NCBI RefSeq assembly: GCF_001649575.2
Contig: NC_051435.1
Coordinates: 7,191,633 to 7,255,632, forward strand
DNA: 64,000 nucleotides
Direction of reading: 5' to 3'
DNA from: Kryptolebias marmoratus
Lineage: Eukaryota; Chordata; Actinopteri; Cyprinodontiformes; Rivulidae
Position 1 is the stretch's first letter. Each line of letters opens with the position of its first letter. Below are positions 1 to 13,134 of the stretch, in pieces. A program made the position numbers and the translations under genes. The notes under the pieces were generated by a model. It was not told the origin of the DNA, made no database searches, and saw only the letters and a program-made list of their open reading frames with translations.

Positions 1-1400
1 CTTTTATAAAGAACCTGTCTCAGTTTGCAGATCTCACGGGAGAGGCAGGCTAACGGTAAAGAACGAGGCCAATAAGAAGAAACGGTTTCCAAAACCCGTT
101 TGGCTCTCAACTTCTTTAGTAGTTTGACCAAGTTCTGTAGAAAATGTTCTCCTGTCGTCACTTTTATCAGTAGCTGTTTCACCTTTCTAACCAACAGATT
201 GTCCTCTGGTTCATACAGAATAAGCTTCTTTCTCTAGAAGAAGACACGCAGTCTTTGTGTTTATAATCTCTTAAATGTGCATTCTGTAGGGTTTTTTTTT
301 GTTTGTTTTGCATTAATCAGACCAGGGGAATTATGAATCAGCAGGCGTTCAAAACTACCCTTAACCGAACTCAGGCGTTGTTGTGCTGAGAAAATAATGA
401 CAAGGTAAATAATTGTTACATGCAAATAAGATGTTTTATATGATGTTGGCTTGAACTGCGAGGAAAGTTGATTTCCAATGAGTTCAGATGGAGAAAATTC
501 CTTTTCCAGTGGAAATAGGGTAACTTAAGTGTCATAAAAGAATAAGCTGGACTTGTAAGAATGACAGAAAAGTTTGTTTTTTAGGAAGGTTTTTTGTTAT
601 CTTTTCCTTGTTTGACCTCCAAACAGGTGCACCTGTGCAAGAATACCACCAGAGGGCCAAAGAGTTTGACTATAAATTCGAATTTTATACAGAAATACTA
701 TTTACTGTGTCTGGTATCTTCAGTATTTGTTAAAGGTTACCTGTGAAATAAGAAGAAGCTGACTTGCTGCTATAATAAAGTGTCTGAGGGTTCATTTTAT
801 AACAGGTTATTTGCCGAGCTGTCTGGTATTTATTGACATAACAACTGGTTCATCATTTTAGTTTGGGAGCCTTTAAAAAATACAAAACTTTATCTGAAAG
901 TGGTCAGGCACTGGACTGAAAATCAGTGGGAAAAGTGTCCAAAGGTAAAAGAGGGAATTCAAAAGAGCTGACGGCTTGAAGGAATATTGCTTTAAAAGAT
1001 TAAACTCTGGGTTTTTGAAAGCAAAATATGAATTAAAGTATGTGAATTTCACTTATTGGTTAAAACCATTGCAAAAACAGGATGTTTGAGCATAAAAGTC
1101 TGTCACAGGAATCCCTACAGATTTATTCATTTAATGTGATTTCTCTGTAAATACCTTGGAAATTTAAGACCCAGGTTTCCCATTTGAAGGGAAAAAAAGG
1201 ATGTATTTGTAATGTTTAAGTTAAATAAATCAGAGGAGCTCTGGGAATGTGTATTGCTGCAGGATGGACTGAATGAATTAGTTTTGATTATTATTATTTT
1301 TTTAAAGGCCGTAAAATCCCGCAGAATAAAAAGCTCCCGCATGTAGTTGGACTCTTAGGCCGGAGAGGGGCTGTAGAGGTCTGCAGTTTTATTTTATTTT
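1..1400. other. Intergenic or upstream DNA, no gene seen
   Basis: This is AT-rich sequence with only short chance reading frames. No domain, no convincing splice structure and no repeat of known family was recognised. It lies upstream of the probable first exon of the agpat3-like gene. Confidence 0.5.
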
Positions 1401-1715
1401 TATTTTTTGGCGCAGATTGTGCGTCGTATTTGTCTGGGAGGAAGAGGGGGAGGAGAAGGAGGGTCGGACCGGATGTTGGCCCCAGCTACCTTCAGATGGG
1501 CACGGAGGAAATGTGGAGCTCTAACGGACAAACAATAGCGCTCCTTTAAACCCTGCCACCTGGAGGAGTCAATTTTTAATTATTACTAATATTTTTTACT
1601 GCTTTTCGGGAAGAGGGTGAACTCTTAATGACATATTAATTTACGCCCTCCCAAGGAGCAGACTGCAGTGGACACTCGGACTCAATCTACCGACTGAGAA
1701 GTGAATCATCTTCAG
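1400..1715 (+). promoter_or_regulatory. Probable promoter and first non-coding exon of the agpat3-like gene
   Basis: Base composition turns GC- and purine-rich around 1430-1560, unlike the AT-rich DNA on either side. A good splice donor (TTCAG then GTAAAG) follows 1715. A non-coding first exon ending here would match the usual layout of vertebrate AGPAT genes, where the start codon lies in a later exon. The transcription start cannot be fixed from sequence alone, and no TATA box in a convincing position was seen. Assignment to the downstream gene is an inference from strand and proximity. Confidence 0.4.
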
Positions 1716-4700
1716 GTAAAGACCCGGAGCGGAGCACCGTTACTGCCGCTGGATGCTAGCGTCAGCAGGCTAGCTAGCTGGCGAAGCTTAGCTCAAGGTT
1801 CCTGTTCACAAATTAGTTGGTATATGTGGGGGGAAAGTTGGCATTTAATAGTAAATAAGTAGTCCAACAAACCGACTTCTTGCCTTACCCTGAAAAGTAG
1901 AACATTACCCCTTCTTTACGGGGTTTGCTAACTTAGCATGCTAACGTGTGTTAGCATCCTCTCTGCAGAGTTGCTGCAATTTTGAAGTTCTTGCTGTGCT
2001 GCTGACAGCTACATTTTACTCATCTGGACCATGGCAAAACCTGGACAGACGGATGTATGTTTTACCAAAGTGCACGTAGTGAATATATGTGATTGCAATT
2101 AAAAGATGTGTCGTTTGTTGTGTTGTTATAGTGTCGTGCTGCATCAGTGCAAGAGCCAGAAAAGCTGCAGTAATATTGGCACAAAGCTGGGCATGGTGGG
2201 AAAATAGCAGTCTTTGGTTAAAAGTTGATCTGCATACTGATAATATTATGCAACAAATTAGGGGGCTTGTTTATCTTTTTATCTGTTATAGCAAAAACCA
2301 TCAGAAAACTGAATATTCATGCTTTCTGCAAGATCCAACATTCACATTACTGCCTTTGTAAAGGTGCAGTCTTGTTATACAAGTCTGTTCCCAGAAACAG
2401 ATTAATGCTAAATATTAAATGAGGAACTGTTCAGTAGTTCCTCGTAGGTCGTAGGTCTTGTTAGGCCACGTGTTAGTTTCGGCTATGCATTCTCTTCATT
2501 CTGACCTACATCGTCTCGTCTATGACAATGTGGTGAAACAAACCATGACTTTTGAAATTACTCCTTTTTGCACCAGATGAAATGTACAATAAAGAGGTTC
2601 TCAGTTAAAGGAAGTCGATATGGTGTTGGGGAGACGGGTCTGAGACATTTCTTGAAGTATTTTCCCCCTCATACCGATGGTTAAAGTGTCTGTAAATTAA
2701 AAGTTTGTAAGCAAAATTTATGAACGATGGCCAACTACTACTGAACAGCCAAAGTGACTGAAAACAGGTCAATTGTGTCAGAACCGTTTGGGATGGAGTA
2801 GTCTGACAATTTTGAAGCATCTGTAAGTATTTTGGCTCAGATTAGTTGAGTCAAGTGTGCAGATTAAATGACAGGTTTTATGTGAAAACGGTAAACTTAC
2901 CGATTGACGAAGTGTCTCAAAAGCTGCTTGTGTTTGAACGCCGAGCTCTCGACTGTCGTCTTACTCGTCCTTTCTCTTTTCTTTCACGTTTAGCAGCAGA
3001 TCCACTCGTATATTTCCTCTTAAACATCTTGGAGATAATCTATCTTGCCTACACAGTCTGCATCCAGCCTAACATATCACAACACATCACATGACTCAAG
3101 CTTTCATGTCAATTTCGACAAGTGATTTGTTTACGTTGAGTGCATACCTGCATTTCAGAATTGCATATAAATATACTCCCTTATATCGTTTGGGATAGCC
3201 TTCAGTTGGCATTGAATACTTTTTAAGTTATTTTAAAAAATAGTAGACAACTGGGACTCCTGATTAAATATGATAAAACACATCTTGCAAATAAAAAGAC
3301 TAATTTAGAGTAAGCATAACAAACTGGAAACATCAAAATATTCTAACTAAAAGTGTTGTGAGGAGTATTTGTCAGCCACGGTTTAATAACGAGCTGAAAC
3401 AAACATTTAGTTTCTGCTGCATACAGTGTTTCCTCCTAATAGACTCTCAAGTCCAGTCTTGTTTAATTGGTGTTGTTTGACAGCCAACACATATATTTAT
3501 TATTTATTTATTTATTAAATTTGGGGGAAAGTGCAAAGAGAAATTGTTGCATCTATACCTCTGAGCCTGTTGGTTCAAAGTGCAGTCCCACGTCCACACG
3601 TAGTGACTCTTATCTGCTAATCAGACTCAGTGTTGGCTCATAAGACTTTGAATCGTGTTTATTGATGAGCTTTTATCAGAGAATGTCATCTTGAATAGTG
3701 AATAAAGATCACTGCAATAATCTAGAGTCTGATTTCCCAATGTTAGGTCTTCCTCAAACAATAAGACCGTTTCACTCTTTTCCATTAATCACATCGTTTT
3801 CCTGAGTCTGTGCATGTGGTCGTTTGTTTGTTGTGTTAACAAAGCATCCCATAAATCACTGAATGGGTTTTAATGAAACTCTCAGACAGTATTTATTGTA
3901 TTCACAGCTTTAACTCATTACATTTCTGAGTCAAACCGATCCAAGATGGCCACCACAGCTAAATGATCTTAGCAAACACAACAAAATGAATCTAATTCAA
4001 TCAGTTTTACATTTGTTGAGCTACAGTCTGGTGTGGTAATAGTTGAGTTGTCCCCAACACATGCTCTGTAGTGTAAGAACTTACAATATTACATGAGAGA
4101 TGAGAGTGAGCGTAACATCATTTTCTAGGTTTGACCAAAATGGCGGTGGGCGATATGCATTCCTTATGCATTCCTTCAAGGAATCCTAGGCCTTTAATTT
4201 ATTCCCCATTGCGAACCAGCAGGACGGTGCTGGAAACTTTGATTTGTTTTCTTCAACTAAGACTGACCAAGTTTTGTCTACAAGCTTTCCAAAATCACTT
4301 AAACAATGTTTTTGTACAAGAAACAAAAGGCTTTTGTTAACGTTTGACGTGTGGAGATCTTTTTTTTTTTATCCCCACAGAGCTGTCAAAAACTGCAAAG
4401 GCAGCAGATCGACTTTTTGCATTATTCATTTCCAGTTTTAACGGCACACAAAGAGATCGTTTAAGGAAACTGTTGATCATCCCCCTTAGCTCATCGCTTA
4501 CTTAACCGTGGGTGTTATCAGCAGGTGGGAAATGGCAAAGTGAATCACGAAAATCAACCTAATGATTGGTTACTTTACCAAAACAGATGCCGTCTCAAGC
4601 CTGGCTGGAGGAAACCTGGGCTTGTTCTTTGTTAATGTTAATGAAATGTGACATAACCAGGGTGCACATAGCCTGCTAATCAGCACTAATCTGATCCACT

Positions 4701-4990
4701 GGATTAGAGGATGGGAATCCAAGGCCCTGCTTACAGTACATGTGTGCCTCTTCCTTCCAGAAGTTAACCATCTTTCTAGTCTTCTTTCTAGCATTCATTA
4801 TTGGATACTTAATTTGCTGTTTCTTCCCAGTCAGAATGCATTTCTTTTGGTAATTTCTTTAGTTGCTGTTGGGCGAAGTTCTGCCGCGTTTATCAGGTGG
4901 CTCCTCCATCAGGTCCTGGGATCTGTGTTCTGCTGTCATCATCATAATCTCAGTTTTTCCTGCTGTGGGATTATCATGGCTGTGAAGCAG
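1716..4990 (+). other. Probable first intron of the agpat3-like gene
   Basis: No supported coding sequence was found here. The stretch near 3900-4185 looks like a dispersed repeat: it holds 'aagatggcca' and 'aaaatggcgg' motifs and a tandem 'atgcattcctt'. A short piece of it recurs in inverse orientation at the right end of the window (around 63912-63930). Confidence 0.35.
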
Positions 4991-5071
4991 GCCAGCCTGT
5001 GAGCGTCCAGAGCTCTGCCGCCTTTCATATTTTCACTTCGGCTTTGAATTTGTGGAATATCAGGAGCCAAA

Positions 5072-8000
5072 ATGCTGAACCAGAGTGCTGTCGTGATCTT
5101 CACAGGCATTTGTGGGGCAATGGTGTTCATGGCCATGGCCTACTATGTCTACTGGTGAGTAAAATACTGAGGTGTGATTGGTTAGGAACTTCTAGAAGCT
5201 GGTTTAGAACTTGAGCAGGTGAAAGGAAGTTCTTTGGTAGCCTAATTTGGCGTGTTTATTTAAAAATGGAAATGTCCTGATAATGAAGCAGTTGTCGTAG
5301 TGTGTGTGGTGTCTCTAAATGCACGTCGCGGCAGCCTTTCTGTATTGAAGGCTCATAAGAAGCAGTGGTTATTTGTCGGTGTAGACGCTGCATTCAGGTG
5401 ATGCAGAGCAGAAGCAGCTGTCCGGCCTTAAGCAGCTTTAACCCAGTCAGCATTCCTAATCTTTCCTCCAGGCTGAATGTGCTCACAGGTGGAGCCTGAC
5501 TGCTTTTCTTTCTGATATATTTTTATCTAAACCACCTGTGCGTGTTTTTCTCTTATCTCAAGAGCACAGTTGTCATTTTCAACACCGCATGGAAAGTTGA
5601 TTTGCTTGATTAGGCTGACGTGTCATCACGGTGATAAAGTAGGCTTAATGTTTGGTAGATTCTCGTTTGAGTGAGCGACATATTTAAACATATTTATACC
5701 CACCTACTCCTAAAAACTGATCTGCAAACCCAAAAGGATGATGATCACAATGATGCTACAGATTGCTGGAAACTGTTTCCATAATATTAAGATTCGCCAG
5801 GGGAATTGGGTTGTTTCAGCAGAAACATTTTCTGTAGACAAAGGTGAAAATGGGGGTTTTGTTGTGTTTCCGGAAGGCAAACCAGTAGAGCAAACTGATG
5901 CGATCTGCAGATGTTTACCCACAAGCCAGTGTTGCTCGTGTTGTTGGCTGATAAGACAAGAGACAGCTGCAACACAGACGCTTCAAATGTGTGCTGGGGG
6001 AAAAGAAACAACCAGTTATTTTATTAAAGATTTCCTCCATTTTCCTAACCCCTAAATCCAAAATCCAATCAGTTTTCAGGTCATTACACAGCTAGATTTA
6101 CCTTTTTTAATTCTACTAGGCACTAAAATAAGTAAAAACTTCACAGTTTTTAGATTTTTATACCCTTTAATCTTCTGAGACAATTTAGTGAATATTTGAA
6201 CTTTCCAAATGAATCATTAAAATCTTGGTTTTGTTGAGAAAAGGTGATTATATTAACGATGCCAGAGCGGGCCTCAAATTATTGCTTCAGTTGTTACGTT
6301 GGGGACATCCTGAATATTTCTCTTCAATTGTGTAGTTGAGAGTTGTTTTGTATGAGGGCACGGACAGAGATCGGGTCAGAGAGGAGTGTCTGTGGAGAGA
6401 AATGAGAGTAAAGTTCAGGATATATTTGGAAATGCCTCCGTCTGAGGTCCTGCTTGTTGCAGCATCAACATTTGGTCAGAGAACCTCCCCACTGGCTGCT
6501 TGTGATGAAACACGGCAATATATGGGAAAGTTTATCCCTAAAAATAACAGCGTTTGCTCTTTTAAATTTTAATCCAAAGCACTTTTTCAATCTTGTAAAC
6601 CTGGCTAGTGGTTATTTTAATATCTAAAGTGTGGAAAAATAAGCCTAAAAATAACTTTCACAGCTTGATTGTCACCACAAATCAGTCAGAACAACTGAGA
6701 AGTCAGTCAGGATAATATGTTTTTTTAGCATGTTTGGGCAGGTTTTCAGGGGGAAATTTAATAAAAAAACGACTTAATAGAAGAATATCATACCAACCTA
6801 ATTAAGTATAAAAGTTTCCATCATTAGTGAGGATCATGTCCAGGTGAACTGTGACGTTTCCTGACGTTCTTGGAGCTTGTGTTTTTGCACCAGTTTGTCT
6901 TTAGGACTTGGTTACTCATTACACCAACATCTTGTTTTAAAGCTGTTTGAAACAAAGGCCTAGGATTCCTTGAAGCTCCTGCACAATCTGTTAGCAGTCA
7001 GTGTGTTTGGGATCGGTCTACACGAAATCTTAGGGCAGTATCTGTAAAAGTTAACCATTCTTTTTGTTTGTTTGTTTTTAAGATTAGCTTGCTGTGGCAG
7101 TCACCTTGATTCAGGTTGACAGACCCCTGCGACACGGATAATAATAAATATCCCGGAGGCTCTGGCCTCTCTGCCTTGTGTTCAGTTGTCCACAGATAAA
7201 ACGAAGTGAAATGTAACTTTACCCTCCCGATCACCCTCGCCAAGTTAGAACAAAGGTCGCTCACAGACGGAGCGCTGCATGTTCGGACTGATTATCAGTC
7301 CTCAGGATGATACTTGATCCACAGGCAGCATGGGTTTAAAACTAGAATGAAACACTTTTATTGGTCCAGGAGACTGAGCTGAACTTAGATGAACTTGTAT
7401 GTGAGATTCAGTTTGTTTTACTTCATTAGTGTGTGTGTGTTGCAGTGTGTGTGACGGATTGATTACACTAAATAAGACTTTGTGCTTCCCTACAACAATC
7501 AGGCCTTGTAACAGTTTAAGCTGCTTTTATTCACTGAGACAGAGTAAAAGAAGAGTTAAAATTTGATTTGATGAAAGGGGTCATTTTTTTACCCCTTGTT
7601 GTTTGTTCCAGGGAAAAAGACTATCATTCAGTGTTTGCATCTTTATCTAAAATGCATGTTTTCTATTGTTTACTACACTACTTCTGTCTGTTGTGTCAGA
7701 GGATTTAAGTAAATATACATTTAAAAATGTTGATGACAATGCAAAATGTATTTTTTGTAGATCTAGAACCAAACACAAATTAAGCTCTTGTAGAAAAATT
7801 AAGTCAAAGGGATTTCTCCAGTTAAGCATGAGCATTTTAGAACGGCTTCATTTTTAATTCTGTTGTCATGTAAGACGAGGAATGCTTGTGTATACTGATA
7901 TTCAGATTGTTTTTTTTGTTGTTGAGTTTAAAGTAATTTAGAGAAATATTGTTAATCTCGAAGAGCCAAAGGTTTCCACAGATCACAGATTAGAAATGTT

Positions 8001-8927
8001 CATCTGAACAGCATTAAAACTGGCTTAACCTACACTTTAATGGGCTTTGGTGCAGATGTGGGAACAGTTCATTGACAGTTCATTGACCTAAAAATGCTTT
8101 TTACCACATGTTACGGGTGGTGATGTGGTAATTTGAGCTGTTGTGAGTAGAAGCTGACTTTGTTTATGAAACGTTTTGTCTGAATTAACTTTCTTTACTT
8201 ACTTCGCTGTTAGATAGCTCTATAACCCAGAGTGTTTTTGAACAGTTCATTATGCAACACAAACTACTCTGCAGCAGAACAGCATCTGTTCAGGTTTTAA
8301 ATGACTTGTATTGTTTGCAGAACTCACACCCATCCTCCTTACTCAGCCAGAACTGCTCACCAGTCTGTTGCAAAGCTTATATTTAAAGTTGGAGGTAATT
8401 CTGTGTTTTAGTTCATCTGCTGAGTGAAAGTTGAGCTCTCTGAAGCCCAGACAGCCTAAGGTGATGGACTCTGACTGGGATCTCAAAATATCCTCTTCGC
8501 AAGTTCAATGATATCTATTTTTATTTCCTCCTAGAAACTAAAATGAGTCGCATATCTTGTTCAGATTAACATTAACATTACAAAACATTAATCAAGTTAA
8601 AAAGTATATATAAGTACTCTTTTTGTTCCTATAGTTGCACATTAGGTGTAATGATTCGGCAAAACATATCCTGCTGTTTTAGAAGAGTTCATTCTTTACA
8701 CTGAGAATGTTTTTTTGTTTTTTTTAACCAATCATTCCTGTTTTTACATATTATCAGCTCACGTGACTAAAACTCTTGGATGAAACATGCACCAAGAATT
8801 AAAGAATATTTTAGCGTGATGGCCCTTTACTGCCCTGTGTCGCCTCATTGCCGTTTAACTCGACCTCTCTGGTGTTCCTCACAGGACCGTGATATTGTCT
8901 GACGGACCGTGTAAACGCGGCCTGTAA
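5072..8927 (+). CDS. Putative 41-residue membrane micropeptide (upstream ORF) split over two 5' exons of the agpat3-like gene
   Basis: A start codon at 5072 opens 27 codons plus two bases, up to a strong donor (CTG then GTGAGT) after 5154. A 58-base candidate exon (8885-8942), with acceptor CTCACAG and donor GTAAGC, continues the frame exactly and stops at 8925-8927, giving 41 residues. The peptide begins MLNQSAVV and has one long hydrophobic stretch (about residues 6-27, ending in aromatic residues YYVYW). A polar tail with lysine and arginine follows, so it looks like a single-pass membrane segment. I do not recognise a family. It could be a translated upstream ORF that dampens agpat3 translation, a real micropeptide, or chance. 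The start of the first exon is uncertain; acceptor AGs exist at about 4990 and 5010. Confidence 0.4.
5155..8884 (+). other. Intron between the two probable 5' exons of the agpat3-like gene
   Basis: This is AT-rich sequence without supported coding exons. Open frames here (for example 5738-6055 and 6336-6572) are short and show no recognisable domain. No complete mobile element was recognised. Confidence 0.4.
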
Positions 8928-9116
8928 AGGAGTTCCACCGTGGTAAGCACCATGTTTGTCTTTCCAGTCCACTTAAACCTATCACATCCTTACGCTGGTT
9001 CTGTTTAATCGACATCTTTCCACATCTCTGCTTCCTGTCGTCGTCTCTGCGGCTCTGCCAGCTTGGTCGTAGCGTACAGAGAGAGGAGCCCACTCAGCCC
9101 TTCAGGCTCCTCAGCC

Positions 9117-12100
9117 ATGGCTCTCCTGGCCTACCTGAAGAGCCTGTTCATCCTGCAGCTGCTGATGGGCTTTGTGTTTGTGGTGAGCGGCCTCATCATC
9201 AACTTCATTCAGCTGTGCACCTGCATCCTCTGGCCAATCAACAAGCAGCTCTACCGCAGAATCAACTGCCGGCTCTCCTACTCTCTCTGGAGTCGTAAGT
9301 AGACGATCATCTTACTGTTGTGCTACATAAACGCTTTGACATCATGATTCCATCATCAGCTGACACTGATGTCTTTGAATCTTCTCTAACAAATGTTTGT
9401 CTGTGCAGAGCTGGTGATGATGCTGGAGTGGTGGTCGGGAACAGAATGCACTCTGTACACGGACCAGGCTACGGTGGACAAGTTCGGCAAGGAGCACGTC
9501 ATCATCATCCTCAACCACAACTTTGAAGTCGACTTCCTGTGTGGCTGGACCATGTGTGAAAGATACGGCATCTTAGGGGTCAGCCAAGCGCCGAACTGTG
9601 ACTCTAATTTTTTTTTTTAATAAGTCTGTAATCTGTTTTAATGATATTTCTTCTTGTAGAGTTCAAAAGTGTTGGCCAAACATGAGCTGCTGAAGGTTCC
9701 TCTGATCGGCTGGACCTGGTACTTTCTGGAAATTGTTTTCTGCAAAAGAAAGTGGGAGGAGGACCGAAAAACGGTCTTCTCTGGCCTGGAAAGGCTCAAA
9801 GACTATCCTGAATATATGTGGGTAAGCACCGGCAGACTCACCTTCTGCGTGGATTTACAAAATATTTAAACTTTCCTTTTTCTGTAATTGGATTTAATAT
9901 TTTTGGGCTACTCTTAAGTTGGTTTGATTTATTCTCACCTCCTAAAAGTTACATAAAAGCATCCTGTTTTAAGAATTTCTTCTTTTTCATTAGGTCAGAC
10001 AGCTCGAACCCTGTTGTGAAAAGGTTGTGAAATAACCTCTCAGATCTGATTGGGATTAAATGTTTCTATGGCTAAATATGAGGGGATCTATTTAAATGAT
10101 AATTATAATAAAGAATTTTCTTTTTCCAACTTTAAAAGAAAAAAAAATGTAGGTCATCTTTTCTTTGTTGCCCTTTGCTCCAGTTTCTCTTACCTGGATT
10201 TGTCTTGGCAAGGATTCACAAATACAACCCAAAGAGAAAAGTGTTTTCTGTTTCTCTACATATAATTGTGACTTCATTTATATATTTATTGTTTTTTCTC
10301 AAAAACTTTCTGAACTAGACTTTCTGCTGTTTATTAGTTTGATGATGCATCTTTGTTTTGTTTCATGGAAGCAAAGAAGACAAACCAACTCTTCCAGAGT
10401 TTATAAACGCATTTATGGCATCTTATCTTGTGACAGCTGGACTTATTCTTCAGCTTTTTTTAAGATTTTATCCCACCGCTCAGTTCTCCAGGTTAGATCA
10501 GACACATCCAGCTGTTCCCTGTTAAGTCAAGCATAGTTCAGTTGATTTCTGCGTTTGTGCGACAGAGGTGATTGTAGCGGAGTTTCACTGAGTGTAATTT
10601 AAGCAGAGTGGTTGGGACAAGAGAAAAGAGGTCATCCTAAGCCTGTTCTTTCATTTTTTTTCTGGTCTGTGTGTGTGCGTGTGTGTATAAACCCAGCTTT
10701 TGTGTCTGCACAGTTTCTGTTGTACTGCGAGGGAACCCGCTTCACAGAGAAGAAGCACCAAATCAGCATGCAGGTTGCAGAGAGTAAAGGCCTGCCCAAG
10801 CTCAAGTATCACCTTCTACCCCGAACCAAAGGCTTCACCACAACGCTGCAATGTCTGAAGGGCACAGGTGGAGAGCACACAGACACACACACACAGTTAG
10901 GAGTGTTAAACACTTGGTTTTATTTGTTCTCAGTGGGCTTTTCTCTGCGTTACAGTGACTGCTGTGTATGACGTGACTCTGAACTTCAAGGACAAGCAGA
11001 CACCCACTCTGCTGAGCATCGTCAACGGCAAGAAGTACAAAGCCGACATGCGCGTTCAGTGAGTTAAACTTATACTCTCAAAATACTTTGAACTTCTCAG
11101 GGTTCAGGGTTCCTGCGTAGTCTGGACGTTATTTTTAGTATTTTCCAGGACTTAAAAAGTATGGACAAACATCCATGCTTTATTTCTTTACTCTATAGCT
11201 CAAACAGCAGAGCAATTTCCCAATTTATTATATTTGAAATAGATTAGTGTGCAGAAGTTTCAAATCAGCACCAGCTTTGTTCCGTTTTGCTTCTAAAATC
11301 TGGATGTTTGGAAAGAAAATCTAAATAAACGAAAGATGACTCAAAATGTCACAGTTTTTGTTTACAGTGTAAGATACCGTGTGGATCTCAGAAACCTTCA
11401 ATATGTGCTGAATAAATGCAAACCATTTGCCATATGTTGTATTATCTGTGCAGCCGGGGAGCTACAAGCTGCCCTAACCCTAAAGAATACACCACAGTTG
11501 TTTATTTTACTCTGAATCAGGACGAAGTTTTACAAAATGAACCTCATGTTTGTATTAAAAAACACAAATTTAAGACCATGAGGTTCCTACAAAAACTGAC
11601 ATTATTTCCATCTTTTGTGTCTACTGAACATTTACAGTAAATGTTTGTTCTTGGGTGTCAAAACTTCCATTAAAACAATCTGGGATTTTAAAACTGGAAG
11701 TGTGCAGGAGTTATGGATGTTTGTTATAAGACATGACAGATGATGGATCTCTGTTTAATTTAGTCTCTGATCAGCCTGGGAGATTGCAGCTGGCTGGAGT
11801 CCAGTGTTTTAATGGGTTCAGAATAATAGCTGTAATAGTCAAACTGTCTGCCTCAAGCTGGTTAGAAGACAGAAACCAGAAGAAATGGCTCCTTTGAAAC
11901 TGCTTGTTTTAGCTGAATTCTTGTAAACTCTGTTAATATGTAGGTGAAACCTTTCTTTTGATTTAAAGGTTGGATAGGATGTGAGCAGCCAGTCCTACGA
12001 GTTAATTTTAGGCGCTAGAATCAATGAGCAGGTCACCTGAAGCCCTCTGGTGATTAGAAGCTGTCATTACAAGCCTCAAGTTTTCAGATTCACTGAGATG

Positions 12101-13134
12101 CATGAGAAAATAATGTTTGTGCATCTGTCATGATTGGTCATTTTCTGTTTTATTGTCTGTTAGGTTATCACTCACTTTAAATTAGGCAGCCATGATGATA
12201 GCATATTATACACCTTAACAATAGCAGTGGAAGGCTGTGATTCTTCATTTTATTCTTGATCGCACATTTAATTCTTCAAAGAAGCCAACACAGTGGTTTC
12301 TTTATTCCCACGTTTTTAACCGTAGCTCTCATGTGCCTGGGACACTGAAGCTCAGTTCTGTGTGCAGTCTCGTCTAATCGTAAACTCTCACCTCACCCAG
12401 GCGGTTTTCTGTGGATGAAATACCAGAAGATGAGCAGGAGTGTGCCAACTGGCTGCACAAGCTCTACCAGGAGAAGGTAAGAAGGATTTTTAAGACTCGT
12501 GTCACAGAAGGGGTCGTTCAGTCAGATCCGTTTGTTGTTTTTGTTTGTTAGATTGTTGTTTGTGCACAAACCAGAAAGTGATTCATGTGACACAATAAAA
12601 CCAAAGCAAAACATTGGAGAAATGTTTAGTAATCACGCCCTTAAAACCAGATGAAGTCGCTTCTTTGCAGCTCAGCTCATACATATACTATAAACGAAGT
12701 ATCGTTTGATACAGCAGATTTATTTACTTCTTTGTCCCTCAGGACGCCTTGCAGGAACAGTACAACAAGGAAGGCAAGTTCCCCGGACCCACGATCATCC
12801 CACCTCGCCGTCCATGGACACTGCTCAACTTCCTGTTTTGGGCCACCCTTCTGTTATCGCCCCTCATCAACTTTGCTTGTGGCGTGGTGGTCAGCGGCTC
12901 CCCTCTCCTCATCATCGGGTTTATCCTCTTCCTCATCATAGGTAGGGTAAATGCTCAGCTTTAATACAGAAGAGAAGTCTCTAACGCTCAGTATTTGGAT
13001 TAATGTCCTCATTCACCACTTTTTCTTTTTGCTTTTTTCCAGCCTCCATTGCTATCCGTCGTCTCATCGGGGTCACGGAGGTGAAGAAAACAGGCTCCAG
13101 TTACGGAAACCTGGAGGCCAAGAAACAAAACTAA
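9117..13134 (+). CDS. agpat3: 1-acyl-sn-glycerol-3-phosphate acyltransferase gamma-like (AGPAT3), eight coding exons
   Basis: Exons 9117-9294, 9409-9578, 9660-9821, 10714-10867, 10956-11058, 12401-12476, 12743-12941 and 13043-13134 all have GT/AG borders. They join in frame to 377 residues, about the length of mammalian AGPAT3. The family transfers an acyl chain from acyl-CoA to lysophosphatidic acid, making phosphatidic acid in ER and Golgi membranes. Visible motifs are the catalytic NHX4D box (NHNFEVD, residues 95-101), the substrate-binding EGTR box (176-179) and LLPRTKG (204-210). There is a hydrophobic N-terminal segment (about 10-35) and two hydrophobic C-terminal segments (about 309-348), followed by IGVTEV and a lysine-rich tail. 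Residues such as LEIVFCKRKWEEDR and GWTMCERYG fit AGPAT3 better than AGPAT4. The start codon sits 45 bases into an exon opening at about 9073. No key residue is missing. Confidence 0.95.
11059..12400 (+). other. Intron 5 of the agpat3-like gene
   Basis: No coding exon or mobile element was recognised in this 1.3 kb intron. Confidence 0.6.

Noticed and set aside
2089..2422. Two short + strand frames after the probable first exon
   Set aside because: They have no domain and no supporting splice sites, and lie in AT-rich intron sequence.
10050..10536. Open frames inside the large agpat3 intron (up to 123 codons)
   Set aside because: They lie between exons 3 and 4, whose borders join exactly in frame without them, and they show no domain.
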